Below are positions 1 through 7,994 of a stretch of 64,000 bases of DNA, one piece after another (within the stretch, counting starts at the first letter, position 1; every line of letters begins with the position of its first letter). This DNA is from Mastigocoleus testarum BC008 (GTDB lineage: Bacteria > Cyanobacteriota > Cyanobacteriia > Cyanobacteriales > Nostocaceae), in the NCBI RefSeq assembly GCF_001456025.1, contig NZ_LMTZ01000001.1:237653-301652 (forward strand), read 5' to 3'. The notes under the pieces are model-generated. The model saw only the letters and a program-made list of their open reading frames with translations, made no database searches and was not told where the DNA came from. The translations under genes were made by a program, and so were the position numbers.

Positions 1-112
1 GGAATTAGTTTTTTATTTTGTTGCAACTATTGAAGAGTCTAAAATTATTATCGTCAGAAATTCCTATTAATAATTTGATAACTTCAATCATCTTTATGTT
101 ACCTTAAACAAA

Positions 113-266
113 TAATGTTGGTTCTAATGGAAATTAGCCATTAGAGGTAACGGGGAAAGTTTGGTGTAATTCCAACACTGTCCCGCAGCTGTGATGAGGT
201 CAGTTAAATGAAATCTTGTTTCATTTAATCTCTAGATCAAAATCTCTGAGTCAGAATGCCCGCCAA
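113..266 (+). promoter_or_regulatory. Cobalamin (AdoCbl-type) riboswitch
   Basis: The conserved riboswitch core GTCCCGCAGCTGTGA lies at 180-194, preceded by the GGGAAA...GGTG...AATTCC segments at about 153-175. The B12 box GAGTCAGAATGCCCGCC is at 248-264. Between them sits a perfect 10-bp variable stem (204-213 pairing with 219-228). The element ends about 40 bases before the start codon at 303, so it should repress the DUF1636 gene when cobalamin is plentiful, by blocking translation or by early termination; the sequence does not decide which. The outer 5' boundary is approximate. Confidence 0.93.
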
Positions 267-302
267 CAAAAACATAACTTAGCTACAGTCTACGAGGTAT
301 AG

Positions 303-728
303 ATGGAAGCCCAACATACTATGTTTGTCTGCACCACCTGCGCCAGTGTATGGGAAGATGGAAAACGCATCGGTGAAAGTGGTGGCGAAAAATTATTTCA
401 GCAATTGCAACGAGAACATCAAAACTGGGAACTAAAAGGAAGCTTTGCGATCGCACCAGTTAAATGCATGAGTGCATGTAACCGCTCCTGTACAATTTCT
501 TTTGCTTTTCCAGGGAAGTCAACATATCTTTTCGGTGACCTTTCCTCTGAGCTATCAGAACAAGAAGTTGCAGGAGTGTTTGAATGTGCTAGCAAATATT
601 ACGCTCATACAGAAGGTTTGTTACCTTGGGCACAGAGGTCTGAACCTCTTAAGAAAGGTATTTTAGCAAAAATTCCAGCGCCAGTAGTAACAGCGGTCGA
701 GGAAGCTGAAATGAGCGTAACAGCATAA
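303..728 (+). CDS. DUF1636 family metal-binding protein
   Basis: This 141-residue protein has a C10-x2-C13 pair near the N-terminus and a second Cys cluster (C55, C59, C63, in KCMSACNRSC), the pattern of the DUF1636 family. The family is often linked to cobalt or cobalamin loci and is presumed to bind a metal or an Fe-S centre. The riboswitch directly upstream supports a role in cobalt or cobalamin supply, possibly a metallochaperone; that role is inference. The start is supported by GAGG at 294-297, five bases before the ATG. No other cobalamin gene follows: the next gene is an unrelated acetyltransferase. Confidence 0.85.
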   Translation: MEAQHTMFVCTTCASVWEDGKRIGESGGEKLFQQLQREHQNWELKGSFAIAPVKCMSACNRSCTISFAFPGKSTYLFGDLSSELSEQEVAGVFECASKYYAHTEGLLPWAQRSEPLKKGILAKIPAPVVTAVEEAEMSVTA

Positions 729-875
729 TTTATTTTTGATTTATTCTGCCGGTTCGTAGTTACGCTCTAGTGCTCTAGGGTAAATCCTAAGTAAATGAGT
801 ACTGTCTACCCTAGAGATAGTTGCAGCTGTTAACTGCATATGAAAAGCTGATAGCAGCTATGAACCGAATCTGAA

Positions 876-1412
876 ATGAATATTCCCCGAATAGAAACCA
901 AACGATTAATATTGCGCGGTTTTCAAGAAAAAGATCTCGATCCATACACCGAGATGTGCAATGACTCCGATGTGATGCGTTATATCGGTACAGGAATAAC
1001 TCTATCTCGAGCGGAAGCTTGGCGCAATATGGCAATGATTATTGGTCATTGGTACCTACGGGGTTATGGTTTGTGGGCTGTAGAAGAACGTCAAACCGGA
1101 GAAATGATCGGTAGGATTGGTTGTTGGAATCCCGAAGGCTGGGTTGATTTTGAAGTTGGTTGGATGCTACGTAAAGCTTATTGGGGTAAAGGTTTTGCCA
1201 CAGAAGCCGCTCGAGTTGTAATGGACTATGCTTTTACAAGTTTGCATCAGCCTCGAGTTATCAGTTTAATTCTTCCTGAAAATCTGGCTTCTCAACGCTT
1301 AGCTCTAAGACTAGGGGAAAAATTGGAAGGAAACACAGAAATATTAGGCAATAAAGTCAGAATTTACGGAATTTCCCGAGAAAAATGGCAAGCGATTAAA
1401 AGTAAGAATTAA
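876..1412 (+). CDS. GNAT family N-acetyltransferase (RimJ/RimL type)
   Basis: The 178-residue protein opens with IPRIETKRLILRGF, the usual start of RimJ/RimL-like acetyltransferases, and carries the acetyl-CoA pyrophosphate-binding loop RKAYWGKGFATEAA (around residues 98-111; R/Q-x-x-G-x-G/A signature). It should transfer acetyl from acetyl-CoA to an amine, perhaps a protein N-terminus or a small molecule; the substrate cannot be told. It is a full-length single domain. There is no clear Shine-Dalgarno before the ATG, and 147 bases separate it from the DUF1636 gene, so it may have its own promoter. A terminator-like hairpin follows at 1478-1502. Confidence 0.85.
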   Translation: MNIPRIETKRLILRGFQEKDLDPYTEMCNDSDVMRYIGTGITLSRAEAWRNMAMIIGHWYLRGYGLWAVEERQTGEMIGRIGCWNPEGWVDFEVGWMLRKAYWGKGFATEAARVVMDYAFTSLHQPRVISLILPENLASQRLALRLGEKLEGNTEILGNKVRIYGISREKWQAIKSKN

Positions 1413-1452
1413 GAAGTAAGAATTAAGAAGTAAGAATTCAAAAGTCAAAAAT
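1409..1452. repeat. Short direct repeats (AAGAAGTAAGAATT type)
   Basis: The stop codon of the acetyltransferase runs into near-perfect direct copies of AAGAAGTAAGAATT, then a diverged copy. Such short tandem repeats are common between genes of filamentous cyanobacteria. A related run of ACCAATT units lies at about 1527-1552, next to the stop of the dehydratase gene. Confidence 0.7.
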
Positions 1453-1477
1453 CTTTCTTCTCTTGATATCTCATGAG

Positions 1478-1510
1478 AACCCAGTCTCTGGAGTTCTGGG
1501 TTTATTTCTT
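1478..1510 (+). terminator. Rho-independent terminator of the GNAT gene
   Basis: AACCCAG (1478-1484) pairs perfectly with CTGGGTT (1496-1502) around an 11-base loop, followed by the T-rich stretch TTTATTTCTT. It lies 66 bases after the acetyltransferase stop, between two convergent genes. Confidence 0.65.
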
Positions 1511-1555
1511 CGATCAACAATCAATGACCAATTACCAATTACCAATTACCAATGA

Positions 1556-1906
1556 CTATTTAACCAATTGTTCAGAAATTTTATCTGTTTTTGCAGCCAT
1601 CACAAAATCATTTTGATGGAGACCACCAATATCATGGGTCCACCAAGTTACTGTGACTTTACCCCACTCAGTCAGTAAAGCTGGGTGATGTCCTTGATTT
1701 TCTGCTTCCTCACCAACTTTTTGAGTAAAAGCCAAAGCTTTCATAAAATTAGAAAACTTATAGCACTTTTCTAAACGTTTTTCTCCATCTTGTTCTTTTA
1801 TTTCCCAATCTGTTACTTGTGCTTGATATTGTTTTATTTCTTCGTCATTTAACTTGGAACTATTTCCCGAACAAGCAACACATTTTTGTTGTGAGAGATC
1901 TGCCAT
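1556..1906 (-). CDS. 4a-hydroxytetrahydrobiopterin (pterin-4-alpha-carbinolamine) dehydratase
   Basis: This 116-residue protein matches the PCD/DCoH family over its length: F..A..F...VGEEAENQGHHPAL, then W..V.V.WWTHDIGGLHQNDF..A. The paired histidines and the later TH motif form the known active site that dehydrates the 4a-carbinolamine of tetrahydropterins, regenerating the cofactor used by aromatic amino-acid hydroxylases. The N-terminal C-V-A-C with a nearby Cys is an extension typical of cyanobacterial members. The start follows GAGG with eight bases of spacing. No aromatic hydroxylase gene is in the window; a moonlighting role as in other DCoH proteins is possible. Confidence 0.92.
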   Translation of the reverse strand: MADLSQQKCVACSGNSSKLNDEEIKQYQAQVTDWEIKEQDGEKRLEKCYKFSNFMKALAFTQKVGEEAENQGHHPALLTEWGKVTVTWWTHDIGGLHQNDFVMAAKTDKISEQLVK

Positions 1907-2282
1907 TGTTTTAACCTCGATTTACTACCTAGTGAGATTGGGTATCTCACTTTGAGAATTTATACTTTTACGATTGATTCTGCAATCTCTCTGTAGTCAC
2001 AAATTAGCGACTGCTTACCAGTAAGAAGGGATAAAATATTTGTCAGCTTTCGGTTCAGAAGCCAAAAAAATTATCCATAAAAATGGATAATTAATCTTAC
2101 GGTTATAGGATTTGATTTACTTATAATCTAGCTATAAGTTTATCAACTATATTTTTATATTCCATTTGTTCGCGTGCGTAATCGTTTTTTAAAGCAATGA
2201 ATTTTATAAAGTTGTGATAGCACCTACGGATATTATCCTGTGCTACAAAATTGGAATACTTCCCTTTACTCCCAAGAAAATA
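1907..2282. other. Intergenic region with a minus-strand terminator
   Basis: A 376-base AT-rich gap between two minus-strand genes. Apart from the hairpin at 2062-2092, annotated separately, no gene or repeat is recognisable. It should contain the promoter of the dehydratase gene. Confidence 0.5.
2062..2092 (-). terminator. Rho-independent terminator downstream of the sucrase/ferredoxin-like gene
   Basis: AATTATCCAT (2069-2078) and ATGGATAATT (2083-2092) form a perfect 10-bp stem with a 4-base loop. Read on the minus strand the stem is followed by a run of seven or more T. It would end transcripts coming from the minus-strand gene that stops at 2283. Confidence 0.75.
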
Positions 2283-3260
2283 TTATGCAACACAAGTGGC
2301 TGATTGACTTGAAGTTAATGTTAGACTTGCGACGCTATATTTGGCACAAGTAATTTTTTCTGTTGCATTACAAGCGGCTTGTAAAGTTATACTTTTGAAA
2401 TCATCTTTTACCAACTTTGCTTTAAAAGTATGTAGGGATTCATCTGGCTTTTCAAAACTTAGTCTAGCTTGGAAAATACAACCATCGGGACTTTCTTTTA
2501 AGATTTTAGCTTCAACTTTGTAATTGAACCAGTCCCACCCATGAACAAGCATTAATTCTCTTTCTAAAACTTGAATTGGTCTTGGCAAAAATCCCCAACC
2601 TCGATAAACTTTAATTAAATTTTCAATCTCGCCACTACGGGTCAAAATAGATTGAAATGAATTTAAGTCAAGTTTGCCATAGTATCTACCATCGGGTAGA
2701 TCTATCATAGTTGGTGCAAACCTATGTCCTCCAAAATGGCTTGATTTCCAAATTCTCACATTTTTCAAGCCCATTTCGGTAATTTTATTCGATGCATGGA
2801 AGTAAAATCGACCACCATACCTCGCACAACATTTGTCATGGCTACCATGAGTACAAATGAGAAAATCTCGGGTGATATCCGTACTTACTTCATATCTGGA
2901 AGGTTTTCCCTTTAACCATTTTTTTATGGTTGTTGCCGCTTGCTCAATATTTTCTAATTTAAATTCTCGTTTGCTGTAACCGTTCCCTAAACCTTTATTA
3001 CTTTCATAAATTAAAAGCGTAGTAGAATCTACTTTATGGGATATATTATTAGCAATCAGCAAAAATCGAATTGGTAGTTCGGCTTTCTTACATTCTTTAA
3101 CTAAAACACTTAAATTCTCAGGTACCCATTTAGAATGAAAAGCTGATGACATCCAAGGCTGAGGACATTCAATCAAAATATAAGTTTGATTATTGGTTGC
3201 AGTTCCAATCAGTTCTTCTCCTTGTTTTCGTGAATTATCAGCACAAAAGAAATTGCTCAT
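2283..3260 (-). CDS. Sucrase/ferredoxin-like family protein (thioredoxin-like ferredoxin fold)
   Basis: The 325-residue protein carries the signature CTHGSHDKCCARYG (about residues 135-148), followed by HFGGHRFAPTMIDLPDGRYYG, both diagnostic for the Suc_Fer-like family. Members resemble a thioredoxin-like [2Fe-2S] ferredoxin, with cysteines that could hold a cluster; their physiological role is poorly known and the sucrase part of the name is historical. AAAGGG lies four to five bases before the ATG and supports the start. It stands alone, with a terminator downstream and a long empty region upstream. Confidence 0.85.
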   Translation of the reverse strand: MSNFFCADNSRKQGEELIGTATNNQTYILIECPQPWMSSAFHSKWVPENLSVLVKECKKAELPIRFLLIANNISHKVDSTTLLIYESNKGLGNGYSKREFKLENIEQAATTIKKWLKGKPSRYEVSTDITRDFLICTHGSHDKCCARYGGRFYFHASNKITEMGLKNVRIWKSSHFGGHRFAPTMIDLPDGRYYGKLDLNSFQSILTRSGEIENLIKVYRGWGFLPRPIQVLERELMLVHGWDWFNYKVEAKILKESPDGCIFQARLSFEKPDESLHTFKAKLVKDDFKSITLQAACNATEKITCAKYSVASLTLTSSQSATCVA

Positions 3261-4164
3261 TTTTACCCTTTGAAATTGAATAAGTTATGTCTAAACAAAC
3301 AAAAAATTAAAAATTCACTACAAATCTGACTAATTATAGTATCCTTAGATTATGTAATTAACTTCAGGCAAATAGGGTAGAATTACATAATTTATTGACC
3401 AAAATTACTTAAAAAATTCACTACCAATAAGCGTTCCTCCTGCATACTTTTAGGGAAAAGGATAGAAGGTTATTTAAATACAATTTTTCTAAATAATTAG
3501 TATTAGGTTTTTTTTTGAAATAATACTCATAAAATGTTCTTTTGATAAAGCAGATTATTTGCTTCAATAGATGCTTGACAGAAAATTTATTGGGTTTGTG
3601 CATAACAGCCTTTTGACAATCGGTCAACCCAATACTTGGGGTATCTGAATTTTCGTCCTTTCGGTATAACCCTTATCTTCCAAGTGCTAACGCTAATTTT
3701 CTTTAAAAAGAGAAAATACGTTAAACTCAAAAAAGTAATGTGGAGATTTGAAGGGGCAACACCAAAATAATGAGCCCAAGTTTCTATTACCATCATAACT
3801 AAATCTTTCATAAATTAGATATTTTTCTCAATTAACGTTGTGGCTGTTTATCCACTTCATCATCTATTTGTGCCTTATTATCACTGGCTGCTTTTATTAG
3901 GGTTACAAAACAGCATTTATTTAAGTGATATTATTTAATGCTAGTTTTTGTCAACTGTATCGCGAATGATTCTTGGTTTAATTTGTACGTAGGTTATACT
4001 TTTCAAAGTTGATAGTAAAAATTTTCAATTATTTACCGATCCTGGGTCTTTTATATATCCAAAGCTTTTGAGTAAAAATGCCTAATGGTGCAACAATTAG
4101 AGTGAATAGAACGCTCACTCAAAAAATATTATCCTTCTAAATTCGTCTTACCCCCTGAAACTCT

Positions 4165-4183
4165 ATTGATAATTATTATCAAT
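4165..4183. promoter_or_regulatory. 19-bp perfect palindrome resembling a Fur box
   Basis: ATTGATAATTATTATCAAT is perfectly self-complementary around a central base and resembles the GATAAT-based Fur site. No gene starts close by: the nearest plus-strand start is at 5047. In AT-rich DNA such a palindrome can arise by chance, so binding is speculative. Confidence 0.3.
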
Positions 4184-4516
4184 TTTTTCTGCCAAGAACC
4201 TGGTAAATTAAAAATTCCTATGGAATTTAGCAGTATTGATAATTTCTAGCTTTTAATGCTGCAATATCGATTTTTTGTTGTAAAAGGCTAAATTACTTAA
4301 AAAATCGATTGTTAACTTGGGTGTTCACCTCCTTTCTTATGCTAATTTATGGAGTATTTGGCAAGTATAGTAGATGAGAAAGATTGTTTTAGTTATATAT
4401 TCAACTTTTTAGTCATTCTGACATTGATACCCAAAACCGGAATTAATACTAGTAAAGTCTTTACTAGGTATCAACCATATGACCGAAAATAATGGGATAC
4501 AAGCCCCGTCCTTAAG

Positions 4517-4630
4517 CGGACAGCTTTATATTTCTTCCAAATTCTTCTATTAACTCGCTAACACTAATACCACGCCTACTTGCTTCTTCCTTCATGTTTC
4601 CCCAAACAGAATGAAAAGTATGGTTAGCCC
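4517..4630 (-). pseudogene. Possible C-terminal remnant of an unidentified gene
   Basis: Read on the minus strand, a frame ending in TAA gives a peptide containing TFHSVWGNMKEEASRRGISV then SELIEEFGRNIKLSA, which has a protein-like amphipathic composition. It cannot be extended upstream because stops intervene. Right after the stop lies GGACGGGGCTTGTATCCC, a motif reminiscent of transposon or repeat ends in cyanobacteria. I do not recognise the parent family. It may be the tail of a deleted gene. Confidence 0.3.
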
Positions 4631-5046
4631 ATATTTGCTAATCAACAGAAAATCTTAGTTTCAGTCCAAGAAATTAGTCTTATTCCTATAAGAAGTTACC
4701 CAATTGAGTGAAAGGGGGAGTGTGGGAAGAGAAGGAGGCGTTTTTGTGGGAAATCACCTCGATCGCTAAGAAGAAATTCAAAAAATATAGTTTAATTTAA
4801 TATCCTAGTTGCGCAATCTATGTAGGAAAGCATAAAAAAATGTATGGGTCGTCAAAAATGCACCTATACAGATACATGGGTTCAAAATCTTAGTAAAAAG
4901 ACGCCAGTAACAAAATCGGCTTTCTTGTGGCTACCATGTTTCATAAATTGTCTAACTTACCCAGTTTATACATTACAAGTTGTGTTCTTGTTAAAAAAAA
5001 ATTTATTGAGAACACACAAAATAATAAGATGCTAGCTCAAGGAACT

Positions 5047-6555
5047 ATGGTTACCACATCAAGATATTGGAATATTTGCGTCATTAGCCCTCCAATGTAT
5101 GAAAAAAGTAGAGTGAGAGGTGGTTATAAAGATGTCAAGCTAAATTTAGCAGAAGAATTCTTTAAAGTTCAGTTTCCGGACTTAGCTGTCTTAGAAAATC
5201 TTCCTAGTGAAGATGAAAGATATGTCCAAAGGATTTTGTGGCAAATTTTCTATCATGGCGAGACTATTAGAGAGCGCGCTTTAGCCGGATTATGTCTCAG
5301 GTGCTATATATCCCAGAATATCTTAATTGCTTGTCGTAAAATCGCAGCTTATAAGCCCGGAAATGAAAGACCGTTTACGTACGTCGATTTACTCCCATTC
5401 GTCCTCAACGATGATGGTAAGACCCTCATCGTTTTGGACAGAGATGGGAAAAATCAAATCATGTTAGGTGCTAATGGGGAATCTCGCTTACTGGAAAAGG
5501 AAGGAAGGTTTTTTAGTGTTGAGATTATTCGAACATATAATCCCGAACTGAGCAAAAGTCAAAAGCTAGATAATTGGGTAATGAGACGGACTCCCCAGTG
5601 TCTTGAATTGAAGAAATATCTGTGGAGTTTTGGATATCGTACTCCTAGTGATTGGGCATTACTATGTAGGGATATTCCTAAGACCCTTGAGCCTCTTTTA
5701 GAGGTTAGCGATCGCAAGATTGTAGAAGTTTTTCATGCTGTTTATCGTCGCGACAGACTAAACTCGGGAAAGCAAGGATTATCTTCAGAACCGACAACAA
5801 AACAATTGCAGGAAATGATCCATTTACTGGGTCGTCAGGATCTTGTTTTTTCTACCCAAATACTTATTTATAATCTCAGAAGAATCGCGGATATTTTACG
5901 TCAAGATAAGCTTTCCAAAGAAACAGGAAGTCCGAGAACAGAATCAACGGAAATACCTGAGTATTCGGGTAATAATTTTATGCTTAATCCAAGTAATTAT
6001 ATACCCAACCCAAATTTACCACCTTCTTATAGTAACGATCCTGAAAAAATGGAATATCAGGATTTGCAAAATCTCTGTTCTGACTTAGCTATAGAAGTTT
6101 TATCTCAAGCAATCGCCCAAAAAATTGAGCAGAAAAAATTATCTTTAGCAAAAAGAAAAAAATACGCCTATTTTGCAGAAAAATTCCCGGAAGGACTACG
6201 GCTATATTACCAAGAAAAAAATCCTCGCAACTTAGGTGAAATTGCAAAATTATGGGGTATTGAATGGCATAAAGCCCGCAGAATTTTTAATTTAAGAGAA
6301 CTTTTGACTGATATTCAATATTTAAGTGAGGAAATTTTTATGAATAAAATTATCCAACAACAGATAGATTCGCGTTTACAATTGGTATCCCAAGACCCAG
6401 ATTATCTTAAGGAGGTGGCTGAGGCAATTAGAGGTTTTATCTACGATCTCGCTTTTGAAGAAGCATTTTCTGAAATTTTTACCCCTAAAAACCAAAGTAG
6501 AAATAGTTTATTTGCCCAATTGTTACGACAGTATCTCGACAATTCCAGATATTAA
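5047..6555 (+). CDS. Sigma-factor-like HTH protein beside DUF1822 (conserved cyanobacterial family)
   Basis: A 502-residue protein from this start. The N-terminal third (FFKVQFPDLAVLENLPSEDE, then RALAGLCLRCYIS and YVDLLPFVLNDDGK) and a C-terminal helix-turn-helix-like segment (NLGEIAKLWGIEWHKARRIF, near residue 430) recall a cyanobacterial group distantly related to sigma-70 factors. I recall this group next to DUF1822 genes, but cannot confirm it here. A low-complexity Asn/Pro/Ser linker sits mid-protein. The frame is open from 4927, but AAGGA at 5038-5042 and the conserved-looking sequence favour the ATG at 5047. The DUF1822 gene follows after 76 bases on the same strand. Function unknown; DNA binding is inferred. 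Confidence 0.6.
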   Translation: MVTTSRYWNICVISPPMYEKSRVRGGYKDVKLNLAEEFFKVQFPDLAVLENLPSEDERYVQRILWQIFYHGETIRERALAGLCLRCYISQNILIACRKIAAYKPGNERPFTYVDLLPFVLNDDGKTLIVLDRDGKNQIMLGANGESRLLEKEGRFFSVEIIRTYNPELSKSQKLDNWVMRRTPQCLELKKYLWSFGYRTPSDWALLCRDIPKTLEPLLEVSDRKIVEVFHAVYRRDRLNSGKQGLSSEPTTKQLQEMIHLLGRQDLVFSTQILIYNLRRIADILRQDKLSKETGSPRTESTEIPEYSGNNFMLNPSNYIPNPNLPPSYSNDPEKMEYQDLQNLCSDLAIEVLSQAIAQKIEQKKLSLAKRKKYAYFAEKFPEGLRLYYQEKNPRNLGEIAKLWGIEWHKARRIFNLRELLTDIQYLSEEIFMNKIIQQQIDSRLQLVSQDPDYLKEVAEAIRGFIYDLAFEEAFSEIFTPKNQSRNSLFAQLLRQYLDNSRY

Positions 6556-6631
6556 TTGATAATCAATTAATTAATATTATTAACCACCAAAGAAGATTCA
6601 TTTACTGTATATGAGAAATAAGGAAAGGAAT

Positions 6632-7759
6632 ATGATAAAATCATCGTTACCAATTCCCAGAAAACTAGCATCGCGACTAAAAATTATTGGTTTAGAACCA
6701 GAGGATTTTGAGAAAGCGAGAGAAATAAGTCAGGAAGTTAATGACGAACGATGTCGATGGCAAACTTATTTAAATGCATTAGCCTTATTAGGCTTTGCTG
6801 AATGGTTACAAGGGCAAATTCCAAATGTAAAAATAAATTCAGATAAATGCTCAGTATTACAACCTGAATGTACAACTAGCAGTAATACTATTTATCACCT
6901 ACAAGTCGGTGCTTTTAAATTATGTTTAATCGTTGTTTATGAATTAAAGCATGAGTCTTTGAAGATAGCTCATGAATCAATTCAAGAAGTTAATCTAGCT
7001 TCACAATTTTATGTGTTAATTGAAGTTTTAGAGGAACAAGAAGAACTAATAGTTCATGGATTTATACGTTACGACGAAATTGCAAAATACCATCAATCGC
7101 TCCAGGGAGAATTAGAGGGAGTAAATTATGGTAAAGATTTCAGTGTACCCCTCTCTTGCTTCGATCCGGAGGTAAATAATCTGTTGCTATATACCCGGTT
7201 TTTGAAAGTAAATGCGATTCCTTTACCGGGGTATGGGCATAGTATAATAGATGCCACAAACAAGAAAATCAAGTCTTTGGTTGATATTGGTAAATGGTTG
7301 GGCGGAATTTTTGATGAAGGTTGGCAATCTTTAGAGGATTTTTACCCTCCTAGTTTATATTGGGAGGAACGTAAATCTTTATCTTGGGGACCTGCTCGAA
7401 GTAAATTCAAAAGTACTCAAAATCTTGAAATAACAGGGAGTAAAAAATACGATTTAGGGCTGAAATTAAAAAATAAAAAAGTCGCTTTAGTGATTCGCGT
7501 AAAACCTGATGATGAACTTAAAGATGAGAAAGATGTAATCGTACAGGTTTGTCCTGATGAGGTGCAGCAATATCTCCCACAAAACTTGAAGCTCAAAGTC
7601 ATACTTAACCCAGATACTGAAAACTCAGACACTGAAGAAGTAATTGCAAGAAGTTCTGATAATTTTATTCAACTAGAGTTTAATGAATCTCCAGGGAAAC
7701 AATTCAAAGTTGAAATTAGTTATGAAGAACTGGCTATAGTCGAGCAATTTGTGTTGTAA
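6632..7759 (+). CDS. DUF1822 family protein
   Basis: The 375-residue protein shows the DUF1822 hallmarks: WQTYLNALALLGFAEWLQ near the N-terminus, then a mixed alpha/beta region with YVLIEVLEEQEELIVHGFIR and a C-terminal half with WLGGIFDEGWQSLEDF. No catalytic residues are known for the family. AGGAAAGGA at 6621-6629 sets the start at this ATG rather than at 6611. It lies just downstream of the sigma-like gene, probably co-transcribed, and converges on the CHAT/WD40 gene. In cyanobacteria DUF1822 genes often neighbour sigma-like and CHAT or CHASE2 genes, suggesting a common, undefined signalling role. Confidence 0.8.
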   Translation: MIKSSLPIPRKLASRLKIIGLEPEDFEKAREISQEVNDERCRWQTYLNALALLGFAEWLQGQIPNVKINSDKCSVLQPECTTSSNTIYHLQVGAFKLCLIVVYELKHESLKIAHESIQEVNLASQFYVLIEVLEEQEELIVHGFIRYDEIAKYHQSLQGELEGVNYGKDFSVPLSCFDPEVNNLLLYTRFLKVNAIPLPGYGHSIIDATNKKIKSLVDIGKWLGGIFDEGWQSLEDFYPPSLYWEERKSLSWGPARSKFKSTQNLEITGSKKYDLGLKLKNKKVALVIRVKPDDELKDEKDVIVQVCPDEVQQYLPQNLKLKVILNPDTENSDTEEVIARSSDNFIQLEFNESPGKQFKVEISYEELAIVEQFVL

Positions 7760-7994
7760 CAATTACTTTTAAGTCAATTATATTAATTTGTAAGGATTGG
7801 TAATGGATAATTGGTGGTAACGCATGACCGATCCCAATCAAAAGCTGTAGTAGATCGCAAATAAGTGAGGTAAAGTTAAGCCCCAAAGGTAGAGATCGAG
7901 TGGGTTCAAAGAGTGTTCTACTCCTGACTCCTGATTACTGTTAGCAAAGCGGGGCGCGACCTAGCGTAAGCGTACTGTAAGTATTGCGCATAAT

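Larger units (their letters stand above)
3261..5046. other. Long AT-rich intergenic region, mostly without recognisable genes
   Basis: Nearly 1.8 kb without a convincing gene. Two overlapping minus-strand frames (3421-3627 and 3587-3811) have no recognisable similarity and unlikely composition; they could be remains of one frameshifted gene, but I cannot show it. A possible gene remnant (about 4517-4630) and a palindrome (4165-4183) are listed separately. The plus-strand frame extending upstream of 5047 has no ribosome binding site. Confidence 0.6.

Noticed and set aside
3421..3811. Two overlapping minus-strand frames as one frameshifted gene
   Set aside because: They overlap in different phases as a frameshifted gene might, but neither half resembles a known family, so there is no basis for joining them.
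4844..5035. 63-codon plus-strand frame before the sigma-like gene
   Set aside because: It overlaps the unsupported N-terminal extension of that gene in another phase and has no protein-like features.
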